Translations under genes and position numbers: made by a program | Shown: one piece after another, positions 8,195 to 15,834 of the stretch | Numbering within the stretch: position 1 is the first letter of the stretch | Layout of the letters: each line of letters starts with the position of its first letter | The notes under the pieces: model-generated | Told to the model about the DNA's origin: nothing | The model's input: only the letters and a program-made list of their open reading frames with translations | Database searches by the model: none | From: CAZHDI01 sp964531285 | GTDB taxonomy: Bacteria; Pseudomonadota; Alphaproteobacteria; JAJFIK01 | Length of the DNA: 18,963 bases | Reading direction: 5' to 3' | Assembly (NCBI GenBank): GCA_964531285.1 | Contig: CAZHDI010000063.1 | Location: 1 to 18,963, forward strand

Positions 8195-8898
8195 GGCCGC
8201 GCCTCCGACAGGCTGGCGGCGGGATAGACCGGGCCGGTGATGTCGTCGAACCAGCGGCGTTTGACCAGGATCGCGACGGTGATGGCGATATAGGCGCCCA
8301 TGATCACGTCTGAAGGATAGTGCGCGCCCACCATGACCCGGCTCACCCCGATCAGGGCGCCGAAGCTCATGAACACCGGCCACCAGCGCGGGAACAGGAT
8401 CGTCAGTACGGCGGCGACCGTAAAGGCGGTCTGGGTATGGCCGGACGGGAAGGAGTTGTTCGTGAATTCCGCGCCGTAATAGCCGAAGCCGTAAAGATCG
8501 TCCTTGATGAGATGTTTCGGCCGCAGCCGCCCGAGCCCCGCCTTGAGGAGATGGACAACCGCACCGGACGCGGCGAAGGCCATCAGTGTGAAGAACGCGA
8601 TCCGGGCGATGCGGTGATAAAGATAAGCGATGCGCTTGGGCAGGGCCTGGAGAAACAGCGCCCGGCCCAGAAGCCACAGGATGATCGCGGTGGTGATGAA
8701 GCCGCCCGCCTTGCCGGTATCGGTGATCGTCCGCCAGGTCTTGCGCGCGTCTCTCGACAGGTCCGTCTTGGCCCATTGGGCGGCCCACGGATCGATGGTC
8801 GCAATCAGAAGCGCGCACACGCCCGTCACCGCGAGACCGGCGGCAAGGAACGGGCGGCGGCGGGCCCAGCTTTGGGCGGCGGCCAGCCGGTCAGCCAT
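8191..8898 (-). CDS. PAP2-family membrane phosphatase, canonical motifs
   Basis: A 235-residue PAP2 protein with all three signature motifs intact: KAGLGRLRP (119-127), SFPSGH (149-154) and SRVMVGAHYPSD (186-197). His154 and His193 are the expected acid/base and nucleophile residues. About five to six membrane helices are visible. It probably removes phosphate from a lipid at the periplasmic face; lipid A 1- or 4'-phosphate (LpxE/LpxF-like) and undecaprenyl diphosphate are the main candidates. The ATG at 8898 overlaps the upstream transferase stop by eight bases (ATGGCTGA), suggesting translational coupling. An ATG at 8931 would add 11 residues and lacks a ribosome binding site. It shares little beyond the motifs with the other PAP2 protein of this unit, so it is not a recent duplicate. 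Confidence 0.92.
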   Translation of the reverse strand: MADRLAAAQSWARRRPFLAAGLAVTGVCALLIATIDPWAAQWAKTDLSRDARKTWRTITDTGKAGGFITTAIILWLLGRALFLQALPKRIAYLYHRIARIAFFTLMAFAASGAVVHLLKAGLGRLRPKHLIKDDLYGFGYYGAEFTNNSFPSGHTQTAFTVAAVLTILFPRWWPVFMSFGALIGVSRVMVGAHYPSDVIMGAYIAITVAILVKRRWFDDITGPVYPAASLSEARP

Positions 8899-10642
8899 TG
8901 GGGACGCGCCTGTAGAAGCGGATCTCGACATCGAGCCCGTTGGAATAATTATGGCCCCGAATCGTATCGAACTGCTCGACCGTTATGCCCAATTCATTGA
9001 GACGAGACCGGAATTTCTCGTCCTTGCGGGCTTCCACCAGGGCAATGCCGGCCGGCGTCTGGGCCAGATGATCGGCCGCCGTTTCCGCCTTGACGAGGCG
9101 GGTCTTGGTGGCGGTCAGAAATACCAGGCTCGGCTCCACATAACCGGTCGAGGCGACCTGCGGCCAGGTCCGGTGATCCTCGCCGTAATGCTGTTCCAGC
9201 GCGGCGGTGATCCGCGGGCTGACGGCGATGTTTTCAAGATTGGGGAGGGTGATCTCGAGGAGCGAGACGAACAGCACGAAGGCCGCGGCGACGGCCGTCC
9301 GGATGCCGGGCATGAACCGGCCCCGCGCCATGAACAGGGCGGCGGTGAGCACCAGCCCGGCGCCCGCGACGGACAGCGGAATGGTCCAGGTCTGAAGCCC
9401 GGCGCCGAAGATGACCGGCAGGACCGTCGCGGCCACCGCGATGGCCAGCCCGACAAGCGTCCACAGGCCCAGATTGATCCGCCCCACAAGGCCGGTCAGC
9501 ACATCGGGCCGGGCGCGCACTGCCAGCATCAGGGCGGCCGCCGAGAGGAGTGCGATGGCCGGATAGGTCGGCAGGGTGTAGTGCGGCAACTTGGTCGGCA
9601 CCAGTTCGAAGACGATCCAGCTCGGGATCAGCCAGGCGAGGCAATAGCGCACCGCCGGTTCGACCCGGTTGGTCCAGGCATGGGCGAGCGCGGGCCACAT
9701 GATCAACGAGCCGGGGAAGAAGGTGATCGTCACCAGCGCGAGATAATAGCCGGGCGGGGCGCCGTGGGATTCCTGACCCGACAGCACCTTGGCGGTCAGA
9801 TCCTTGCCGATGGATTCCTGATAATAGACCCCGCCGGTCTCCATGAAGATGGCGATGCCCCAGGGCAGGGTCATCACGGCAACGATGGCAACGCCCATCT
9901 TCCAGCGCAGGCCGGCGAGCCAGGACCAGTCCCGGTCCGCGAGCGAAATGCCCGCAATGGTCAGGCCCACGACCATCGGCGCGATGGGTCCTTTGATCAG
10001 AATGCTGACCGCCAGCGCGACCCAGAACAGCACCGCATGAAGGAGGCGCGGGCCGCCGGTATCGACCTTGTTGGCCTTGCGCGCCGCGAGATAAAAGCGC
10101 AGCAGCACGGCCTGCATGGCGATCACCGTCGCGATCAGCACGCCATCGGTCTTGGAGATGTTCGTTTCCGCGGTGAGCGCGACCGAACACGCCAGGAGGG
10201 CCGCGGCAAGCAAGGCGGTCTCATCGTCGAACAGGCGCCGGCCCGCCCAATAGAGCAGCAGCACCGCCAGGATCGCCCCCAGCGTGCTGGGCACGCGATA
10301 GGCCCAGATGCCGGCCTGTTCCGGTCCGCCCGCGAGGCTTGCGGTGATCGACTGCATCCAGTGGATGCCGGCGGGCTTCTTGTTCCGCGCGCCATCCAGG
10401 AAGCTGATATTCACGAAATCGCCGGTCTCCAGCATTTGCTTGCTGGCTTGGGCGAAGCGGCTCTCGTCCCGGTCCAGCGGCGGCAGGCTGAACATGCCCG
10501 GCAGATAAAAGGCCAGGCACAGCAGCACCAGGAAGGCCCGGGGGCGGGCGCGCACCAGGGACCAAAGGCCCGTGCGGCTCTTCGCCGGGGCGGCGTGCGG
10601 CGCGGTCGATGACAAGGGCGATGCAGGGTCGGCGTGGGTCAT
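8891..10642 (-). CDS. ArnT-like lipid glycosyltransferase
   Basis: A 583-residue membrane glycosyltransferase of the ArnT/PMT class, close in length to Escherichia coli ArnT (about 550). Landmarks are PPLDRDESRFAQASKQML (54-71), whose acidic pair is the usual donor/metal site, NKKPAGIHW (88-96, the KPP-type loop), SKTD (163-166) and KLPHYTLPTYPA (351-362). About a dozen hydrophobic helices span residues 35-465, and a soluble C-terminal domain of about 120 residues follows. ArnT itself transfers 4-amino-4-deoxyarabinose from undecaprenyl phosphate to lipid A. The other arn genes are not in the window, so the sugar is unknown. This is the first gene of the minus-strand unit; the start has only a weak ribosome binding site. 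It diverges from the GT2 gene across 385 bases. Confidence 0.9.
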   Translation of the reverse strand: MTHADPASPLSSTAPHAAPAKSRTGLWSLVRARPRAFLVLLCLAFYLPGMFSLPPLDRDESRFAQASKQMLETGDFVNISFLDGARNKKPAGIHWMQSITASLAGGPEQAGIWAYRVPSTLGAILAVLLLYWAGRRLFDDETALLAAALLACSVALTAETNISKTDGVLIATVIAMQAVLLRFYLAARKANKVDTGGPRLLHAVLFWVALAVSILIKGPIAPMVVGLTIAGISLADRDWSWLAGLRWKMGVAIVAVMTLPWGIAIFMETGGVYYQESIGKDLTAKVLSGQESHGAPPGYYLALVTITFFPGSLIMWPALAHAWTNRVEPAVRYCLAWLIPSWIVFELVPTKLPHYTLPTYPAIALLSAAALMLAVRARPDVLTGLVGRINLGLWTLVGLAIAVAATVLPVIFGAGLQTWTIPLSVAGAGLVLTAALFMARGRFMPGIRTAVAAAFVLFVSLLEITLPNLENIAVSPRITAALEQHYGEDHRTWPQVASTGYVEPSLVFLTATKTRLVKAETAADHLAQTPAGIALVEARKDEKFRSRLNELGITVEQFDTIRGHNYSNGLDVEIRFYRRVPNG

Positions 10643-11027
10643 GGGGTCGGTTTGCTCATGTGTCCGGCGCGCGCGAGCCTAATAAAATCGCGGGCCCCTG
10701 TCTTGTCCTATCGGGTCCGGGTCCGGGCGGCGGTCACGGCGGGTCTTGCGCCTTCGGCAGTGCCCATGGGATAGAAAAGCCGCGCTTGAGATTTGCGCAG
10801 GGGAGCGGTAGCACAACACGGCTCGGGATGCGGCGCGCTTGGTAACGCACAGTTGCCGGGCCCACCCACGGGCCGGATCTGCGGGGCGGGCCGTGCCTGT
10901 CACCCGCGAGGCATCATCCGCGCGACCGGGGGGTCACGCCATTTGTCACCACGCGACGCGAGGCCATGCCATCGGGCAGCGACCGGGCCGGCGCGACGCC
11001 ATTGCCATATGAGCACGTAGCCTGCGC
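10643..11027. other. Divergent intergenic region, no gene supported
   Basis: This 385-base stretch separates the ArnT-like unit (minus) from the GT2/VTT unit (plus), so promoters for both should lie here. I could not find a convincing -35/-10 pair or a clear operator. Small open frames in it are rich in Arg and Pro and lack good starts. A short A/T-rich patch (AATAAAAT at 10681-10688) near the minus-strand gene is the best promoter candidate by composition only. Confidence 0.4.
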
Positions 11028-11795
11028 ATGACCGACACATTCTCCATTTCCGCTCCGCCCGCGCCCGACGCGCCTGCCGTCTCGGTCGTTGTGCCGGTGA
11101 TGAACGAGGCCGACAATGTCGTGCCGCTTCTCGAAGAGATCCACGCGGCCCTCGACGGACGCGACCGGTTCGAGGCGATTTTCGTCGACGATTGCAGTGC
11201 CGACGAGACCAGCCAGCGTCTTCTGGGCGTGCGCGACCGGTTTCCGATGCTGCGGGTGGTGCGCCATGACCTCAATTGCGGCCAGAGCGCCGCGATCCGG
11301 TCCGGCGTGATCGCGGCCCGGGGCGAAATCATCGTGACCCTCGACGGTGACGGTCAGAACGATCCGGCGGACATTCCGGCTGTTCTCGACCGGCTGCGAC
11401 AGGGCGATTCCGGCGGCACCTTGCGGATGGTGGCGGGCCAGCGGCGCAAGCGCCAGGACTCGGCGGTCAAGAAGATGGCCTCGAAGATGGCCAACTCGGT
11501 CCGGTCCAAGCTGCTCAATGACGGCACCATGGACACCGGCTGCGGGCTGAAGGCGTTTTACCGCGAGGCGTTCCTGCGGCTCCCCTATTTCGACCATATG
11601 CACCGCTATTTCCCGGCGCTGATGAAGCGGGAGGGCTTCACGGTGGGTTTTGTCGATGTGCATCACCGGCCCCGGCTCCACGGGCGGTCCAAATACGGCG
11701 TGTTCGACCGCCTTTTGGTGTCGATCAGCGATATTTTCGGCGTGATGTGGCTCAATCGGCGGGCCCGCCGCCCGGGCGCGCGCCGCGAGCTCTGA
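11028..11795 (+). CDS. GT2 polyprenyl-phosphate glycosyltransferase (DPM1/ArnC-like)
   Basis: A 255-residue GT-A family 2 glycosyltransferase. VVPVMNEADNVVPLLEEI (21-38), FVDDCSAD (52-59), the metal-binding DxD of LDGDGQNDP (Asp106, Asp108) and HRPRLHGRSKYG (213-224) are the signature of dolichol-phosphate mannose synthase and ArnC-like enzymes, which load a sugar from a nucleotide donor onto a polyprenyl phosphate at the cytoplasmic face. The protein ends soon after one weak hydrophobic stretch (about 229-242), so it lacks the two C-terminal membrane helices of full ArnC/GtrB types and resembles the short DPM1 type. The divergent ArnT-like genes make it a likely donor-maker for them. The start has no strong ribosome binding site. 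Its stop is seven bases from the next start. Sugar identity is unknown. Confidence 0.88.
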   Translation: MTDTFSISAPPAPDAPAVSVVVPVMNEADNVVPLLEEIHAALDGRDRFEAIFVDDCSADETSQRLLGVRDRFPMLRVVRHDLNCGQSAAIRSGVIAARGEIIVTLDGDGQNDPADIPAVLDRLRQGDSGGTLRMVAGQRRKRQDSAVKKMASKMANSVRSKLLNDGTMDTGCGLKAFYREAFLRLPYFDHMHRYFPALMKREGFTVGFVDVHHRPRLHGRSKYGVFDRLLVSISDIFGVMWLNRRARRPGARREL

Positions 11796-11802
11796 GTCTG
11801 GC

Positions 11803-12552
11803 ATGACCCAAACCTGCGATCCTCAGGACGGCGGACCGGAGCACCGGTCGCGCCCGCCCTTGGCCGTGCTGCTTGGCCGGGCCGGTGTGGTCGTCCTGGT
11901 GATTGCGCTCGTCGTGGCGCTGGTCTGGTCGAATCTGACCGCGCAAAGCGGCGCCGACATCGCCGAGAAGGTCGAGGGCCTGATGGCCCAAACCCGCAGC
12001 TATGCCTGGGCGCCGGTGCTCGCGGTCGCGCTTCTGGTCATGCTGAACGTCGCCGGCGTGCCCCTGATGATCCTCACCGCCGGCACGACCATCGTCTTCG
12101 ATGATGCGATCCAGGGATTTGGCTATTCCTGGACAGCCTCGATGATCGGGGCATCGGTCGGTTTCTGGCTGGGGCGGTTCTCCGGCGGCGACCTCCTGCG
12201 CGGGTTCGGCGGCGACAAGATCAACGCGGTGAGCGAGCGGCTCGGGCGGCGGGGGCTTCTGGCCTGTATTCTGATCCGCCTTGTGCCCACGGCCCCGGCC
12301 ATTGTCGTGAATATGGTGATCGGGGCGTCTCATATCGCGTTCTGGAAGTTCGTCGTCGGCACCGCGATCGGCGTGGCGCCGAAGCTGCTCTTCATCGCGG
12401 TGGTGACCAAGGGCCTCCTCGGCCTCAGCACCGATCAAAGCCCGTATTTGACCCTTGGGCTGGCCGTTTTGGTGCTGTTTTGGCTCGGCACCATGGTCGC
12501 CATGCGCCGCTATTTGAAGCGCTGCGATCCCAAGGATGGAGAAAATCCCTGA
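11803..12552 (+). CDS. TVP38/TMEM64 (VTT, DedA-related) membrane protein 1
   Basis: A 249-residue inner-membrane protein of the VTT/SNARE-associated (TVP38/TMEM64) family. It has an N-terminal helix (about 21-43), the core motif SVGFWLGRFSGGDLLR (118-133), then IRLVPTAPAIVVNMVIG (158-174) with the conserved arginine and prolines, and GVAPK (190-194). Related DedA proteins have been shown to translocate undecaprenyl phosphate and other lipids; a direct role for this TVP38 branch is less established. It follows the GT2 gene by seven bases and precedes a paralogue by about 20, so one transcript is likely. A role in moving or recycling the lipid carrier used by the neighbouring transferases is inference. 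Confidence 0.88.
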   Translation: MTQTCDPQDGGPEHRSRPPLAVLLGRAGVVVLVIALVVALVWSNLTAQSGADIAEKVEGLMAQTRSYAWAPVLAVALLVMLNVAGVPLMILTAGTTIVFDDAIQGFGYSWTASMIGASVGFWLGRFSGGDLLRGFGGDKINAVSERLGRRGLLACILIRLVPTAPAIVVNMVIGASHIAFWKFVVGTAIGVAPKLLFIAVVTKGLLGLSTDQSPYLTLGLAVLVLFWLGTMVAMRRYLKRCDPKDGENP

Positions 12553-12572
12553 CGGTGCCGGAAAAAGCGGTT

Positions 12573-13412
12573 ATGAACGACGGTTACAAAAAGTTCGGAA
12601 TAATGCCCATGATACGTCCAACCGCGCCGCGCTCCGGCTTGCTGTCGCGTTTCGAGGATCCGTCGCAACAGCGTCTGGCCATTTTGATCGCGCGCTCGCT
12701 TGCGGTTGTTCTGGTGCTGGCGGCGCTCATCGCCGTCGGCCTGTTCGTGTCCGGCGATCTGCCGCGCACGGCCGACGGCACGCCGGATTTCGGCGCGATG
12801 ATGCAGTCCACCAAGGACTCGGTCTGGGCGCCGGTCGTTGTCATTGCCATCTATGTTCTGTTGAATTTCGCCGGCATCCCGCAATTTCTGCTGGTGGGCG
12901 CCACGGTGGTCGTGTTCGGCCCCTGGCTCGGCTTCGCCAATGCGTGGATCGCCACCATGGCCAGTTCGAGCGTCGGTTTCTGGCTCGGCCATTTCTTCGG
13001 CGGCGAGATTTTGCGCCGGTTCGCCGGGGACCGGGCCAACCGGTTTTCGCATTGGCTGGGACGGCACGGCATTCTGGCCAGCGCCATTGTGCGGGTGGTG
13101 CCCGCGGGTCCGGCGCTCGGCGTGAACATGGCCGCCGGCGTGTCGCATATCAGCTATGCGCAATTCCTGATCGGCACCGCGCTTGGGATCGCCCCGAAAA
13201 TCGCGCTGATCGCGGCGTTGGGCCAGAGTCTCCAGCAGTTCGTCATATCCGGCGACACCGATGTTCTGGTGATCACCGCTCTGTCCATCGTGGCCTGGAT
13301 CGCCATGATGATTGTGGGGCGGCGGGTCTATACACGCTGGCGGGCCCGGCAGGCGCGCACGGGCGGCGTTATGGCCGAACCCCCGGCGGCCGACGCGGCC
13401 CCCCAAGGCTGA
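12573..13412 (+). CDS. TVP38/TMEM64 (VTT, DedA-related) membrane protein 2
   Basis: A paralogue of the preceding gene: 279 residues with the same layout. It shares SSVGFWLGHFFGGEILRRF (132-150), the arginine/proline segment IVRVVPAGPALGVNMAAGVSHI (172-193; compare GASHI in the first copy) and GIAPK (205-209). It has a longer cytoplasmic N-terminus and a Pro/Ala-rich C-terminal tail. The start is uncertain: the ATG at 12573 has GGAAAA upstream, while ATGs at 12603 and 12609 would shorten it by 10 to 12 residues. Two side-by-side VTT proteins suggest tandem duplication followed by divergence, perhaps working as a pair. The biochemical function is unproven. Confidence 0.87.
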   Translation: MNDGYKKFGIMPMIRPTAPRSGLLSRFEDPSQQRLAILIARSLAVVLVLAALIAVGLFVSGDLPRTADGTPDFGAMMQSTKDSVWAPVVVIAIYVLLNFAGIPQFLLVGATVVVFGPWLGFANAWIATMASSSVGFWLGHFFGGEILRRFAGDRANRFSHWLGRHGILASAIVRVVPAGPALGVNMAAGVSHISYAQFLIGTALGIAPKIALIAALGQSLQQFVISGDTDVLVITALSIVAWIAMMIVGRRVYTRWRARQARTGGVMAEPPAADAAPQG

Positions 13413-13524
13413 CCGGGTTTCAGAGACAGGCGGCGCCTGCTCGATCAACTTCCCTGTGTCCCGGTGTCGCGTTTTATGCGATAAGGCAACACTCTGGATT
13501 TGGATGGCACAGAGGGGACAAGCC

Positions 13525-13995
13525 ATGGGTGGACTGCTTCAAGCGTTTCCGCTGATTCTTTTAAGCGTGATCATTTATGCGGTGCTCGTCGGCTTTTATG
13601 CCGTGACGGGCTCGGCGGCCGAGGGCCTGAGCGCGGCCGAACAGATGAACCAGTTCCTGGCCCAGGGTATCCCGATCCCGCTGGTATCCGGCGATACCTG
13701 GGTGCTCGGCATCAGCGACGCTCTGCTGGCGTTCAGCCTGATCCTGCTGTTCCAGGAAGTCCTGCGCGCCACGGAAAGCAGCGGCACCTCGATCTTCAAT
13801 CATGCCCTGTCGATGATCGTTTTCATCCTGTGCATCGTGCTGTTCCTGGTTGTCGAAGGCTTCGGCACCTCGACCTTCTTCCTCATCATGCTGATGAGCC
13901 TGTTCGACGTGGTTGCCGGCTTCACGGTGTCCATCGTGTCGGCTCGCCGGGACTTCGGCGGCGGCGGTGTGCCGATCATCGGCAACGGCAACTGA
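13525..13995 (+). CDS. Small four-helix membrane protein, unknown function
   Basis: I do not recognise a named family. The 156-residue protein has four clear hydrophobic segments (about 5-28, 57-80, 93-111 and 114-140), few charged residues, and a short glycine-rich cytoplasmic-looking tail (GGGG at 145-148). No signal peptide or catalytic motif is seen. The start is well supported: the ATG at 13525 follows AGAGGGGA (13511-13518). A longer frame beginning at 13312 lies inside the preceding gene and is not credible. It stands 112 bases after the VTT gene and is followed by a very strong terminator, so it may be its own transcription unit or the end of the GT2/VTT operon. Confidence 0.8.
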   Translation: MGGLLQAFPLILLSVIIYAVLVGFYAVTGSAAEGLSAAEQMNQFLAQGIPIPLVSGDTWVLGISDALLAFSLILLFQEVLRATESSGTSIFNHALSMIVFILCIVLFLVVEGFGTSTFFLIMLMSLFDVVAGFTVSIVSARRDFGGGGVPIIGNGN

Positions 13996-14025
13996 CCGAC
14001 CTGACACAGGCCTTGACGGCGTTGG

Positions 14026-14055
14026 AAAAGCCGGCCCCCGGGGGCCGGCTTTTTT
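14026..14055 (+). terminator. Perfect palindromic intrinsic terminator
   Basis: A perfect 28-base dyad, AAAAGCCGGCCCCC (14026-14039) and GGGGGCCGGCTTTT (14040-14053), continues into more T residues. It lies 30 bases after the stop of the four-helix membrane protein. The A-run on the opposite arm could also let it stop minus-strand transcription. The centre must open to form a loop. Confidence 0.92.
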
Positions 14056-14074
14056 CTTTGCGCGGGAGGAGACG

Positions 14075-14584
14075 ATGCTGACCATCCGGACCGGTACGCC
14101 CGACGACATTCCCGTGATCATGGCGGCCGAGCGCGGCCCGGCGGGCGCGGGTTATGAGGCCGTCGTCGGCCAATGGAGCGCCGACGAGCATGCCGCGGCC
14201 ATGGCGCGCGACGGCCATGTCTATCTCATCGGCGAGGCTCCAAACCCGGTGGGCTTTTGCTATTTCTGGGGGCTGAGCGATGAGTGGGGCAATGCCTATC
14301 TCAAGCGGATTGCCGTGCTGGAGCCGGGCAAGGGGCACGGGCGGGCCATGCTGGCCCTCGCGCGCGATTGGGTCTTTACGGACTGGCCGGATGTCTACCG
14401 GCTGTGGTTCCAGGTGATCGACCGGAATGTCCGGGCCCGGCGGGTTTATGACGCGCTCGGATTTATCGAAGAGGGCCGGGCGCGCGGCGCCATGAGCCAT
14501 CCCGACGGTGTCCGCGGCGACTTCGTCCATATGTCGATGCTGCGTCCCGAATGGGAAGGCCTCAGGACCGCCAGCGCAGGGTGA
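14075..14584 (+). CDS. GNAT-family N-acetyltransferase
   Basis: A 169-residue single-domain GNAT protein that would transfer an acetyl group from acetyl-CoA to an unknown amine. The acetyl-CoA loop is visible as EPGKGHGRAML (83-93) following the strand LKRIAVL, and the C-terminal motif NVRARRVYDALGF (118-130) is typical of the RimI-like/Acetyltransf_1 group, where the tyrosine often serves as general acid. The ATG at 14075 has a strong GGAGGAG site just upstream. It begins 20 bases after the terminator's T-run, so its promoter must overlap that terminator or it depends on read-through. Its 3' end overlaps the convergent Rieske gene by 23 bases. Substrate cannot be told. Confidence 0.92.
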   Translation: MLTIRTGTPDDIPVIMAAERGPAGAGYEAVVGQWSADEHAAAMARDGHVYLIGEAPNPVGFCYFWGLSDEWGNAYLKRIAVLEPGKGHGRAMLALARDWVFTDWPDVYRLWFQVIDRNVRARRVYDALGFIEEGRARGAMSHPDGVRGDFVHMSMLRPEWEGLRTASAG

Positions 14585-15647
14585 CCTCGCCGTCGAGCGG
14601 ATTCTTGAACGGCGTGCCCTCTTCGACCGCGTCGGCCCAGGCTTTTTTGAGCCGGAAATACCAGCGCGCCTGGGCATCCGGATCGCTGATCAGCATCAGG
14701 CGCGGGTCGTATTTCAGCCCGTCCTTCTGGATCTCGATAATGTCCTTGTCCTGTTTCAGGAAGCCGTAACCCAGGCCCTTGACCACGGGCGTGAGCATGC
14801 GCAGCCACGGCTCGGTCCAGAAGAATTGCTGGGTGACATCGGTGTTGTTTTCGTCAATGGGCGTGACCGTGGTGACCCCGCACACCGCGCCCTTGCCGAG
14901 CCGGATGAGTTCCGTGCGCAGACCGGGCAACTGGAATTCGATCTCGGTCGTCAGATCCGAGCCCAGCACCCGGTAGAAGAACGAATTCTTCGACGGCTTG
15001 TGCTGAAGCATGGCAAAGCCGCGCGCCGTCGGGCCGAACCGCTTGGTCTTGTCATGCATGCTGCTGCCGGTGCGCCACCACCAAGCGCGGTGCACGAACG
15101 GTCCGTGTGCCGGATCGATGAGGCCGAGGACCGCCTGGTCCACGTGGCATTCGAAGGTCATGTTGAGCCGCATGCCGGGGATGCGCTCGCCAACGGCCGG
15201 GATTTCCGGCGGCTCGAACGCCGGCGCCTCGTCTTCCAGCAGCGGCCCGTCGATCGGCTGGTCCGACATATAGATCCATATCAAGCCCTGGCGTTCGCGG
15301 ACCGGATAGGACCGCACCCGGATCTTTGCCAAATCCACATCATGGTCAGACGTCAGCGCCGGAATGGCGGCGCAGCGCCCATCGGGTTTGAAGCGCCAGC
15401 CGTGATAAGGGCATTCGATCTGGTCGCTGTCGATCGCCACGGTGTCCACCGACTCGCCCGGCCCATAGATGGCGCCGGCCGACAGGGGCACGCCGCGATG
15501 GGGGCAGATGTCCCGCATGGCGAAAACGGCGCCGGTCTTGGTGCGCCCGATCAGAATGGGCTGCGACAACATGACCTTGCGGACCATGGCACCCGGTTTC
15601 AGCCGGTCCGCCGGCAGCGCGTAGTACCAGATATTTTTGAGAAACAT
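14562..15647 (-). CDS. Rieske-type non-heme iron oxygenase, alpha subunit
   Basis: A 361-residue ring-hydroxylating-type oxygenase. The [2Fe-2S] site is Cys48-x-His50 and Cys79-x-x-His82 (CPHRG and CPYHGW). The catalytic iron site is DPAHGPFVH (178-186), giving His181 and His186, with a third acidic ligand probably in QDKDIIEIQ (299-307). This matches the VanA/PAO-like single-subunit class, which needs a separate reductase; none is adjacent. The loop between the two Rieske motifs is 28 residues, longer than the roughly 15-17 usual in the family. The ATG at 15647 was chosen because AAGGGG sits eight bases upstream; a GTG at 15674 has no such site. Substrate is unknown: aromatic acids, sterols and pigments are all possible. 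Confidence 0.92.
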   Translation of the reverse strand: MFLKNIWYYALPADRLKPGAMVRKVMLSQPILIGRTKTGAVFAMRDICPHRGVPLSAGAIYGPGESVDTVAIDSDQIECPYHGWRFKPDGRCAAIPALTSDHDVDLAKIRVRSYPVRERQGLIWIYMSDQPIDGPLLEDEAPAFEPPEIPAVGERIPGMRLNMTFECHVDQAVLGLIDPAHGPFVHRAWWWRTGSSMHDKTKRFGPTARGFAMLQHKPSKNSFFYRVLGSDLTTEIEFQLPGLRTELIRLGKGAVCGVTTVTPIDENNTDVTQQFFWTEPWLRMLTPVVKGLGYGFLKQDKDIIEIQKDGLKYDPRLMLISDPDAQARWYFRLKKAWADAVEEGTPFKNPLDGEVTLRWRS

Positions 15648-15834
15648 CGCCCAAACCCCTTGGTTACCGCTCACTCATAATATGGGTGTCGGGCGGAGGC
15701 GAGTCAGAACCCCGGCAAACCGGTTAGAGATCATTCGTTTTTACTTAAATCAAATGCCTTAGGGTCATTGTTCGGCTCCGGCGGCGGGGGGACGGGGCCG
15801 AAGTGGCAGGGTTTGCAGCGGCGTGAGGGTTGGC

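Noticed and set aside
10713..10732. Short direct repeat of CGGGTC in the divergent region
   Set aside because: Only two to three units of a GC-rich hexamer; no repeat-family or operator evidence.
10785..10865. tRNA-like look of a stretch containing AGCGGTAGCACAACACGG in the divergent intergenic region
   Set aside because: No acceptor stem pairing, no anticodon stem and no T-loop motif could be made to fit.
13467..13481. TCGC/GCGA dyad and possible -10 box ahead of the four-helix membrane protein
   Set aside because: Only four base pairs, and no matching -35 element at proper spacing was convincing.
15648..15674. GTG start adding nine residues to the Rieske oxygenase
   Set aside because: No ribosome binding site precedes it, and the added codons contain the AAGGGG site that serves the ATG at 15647.
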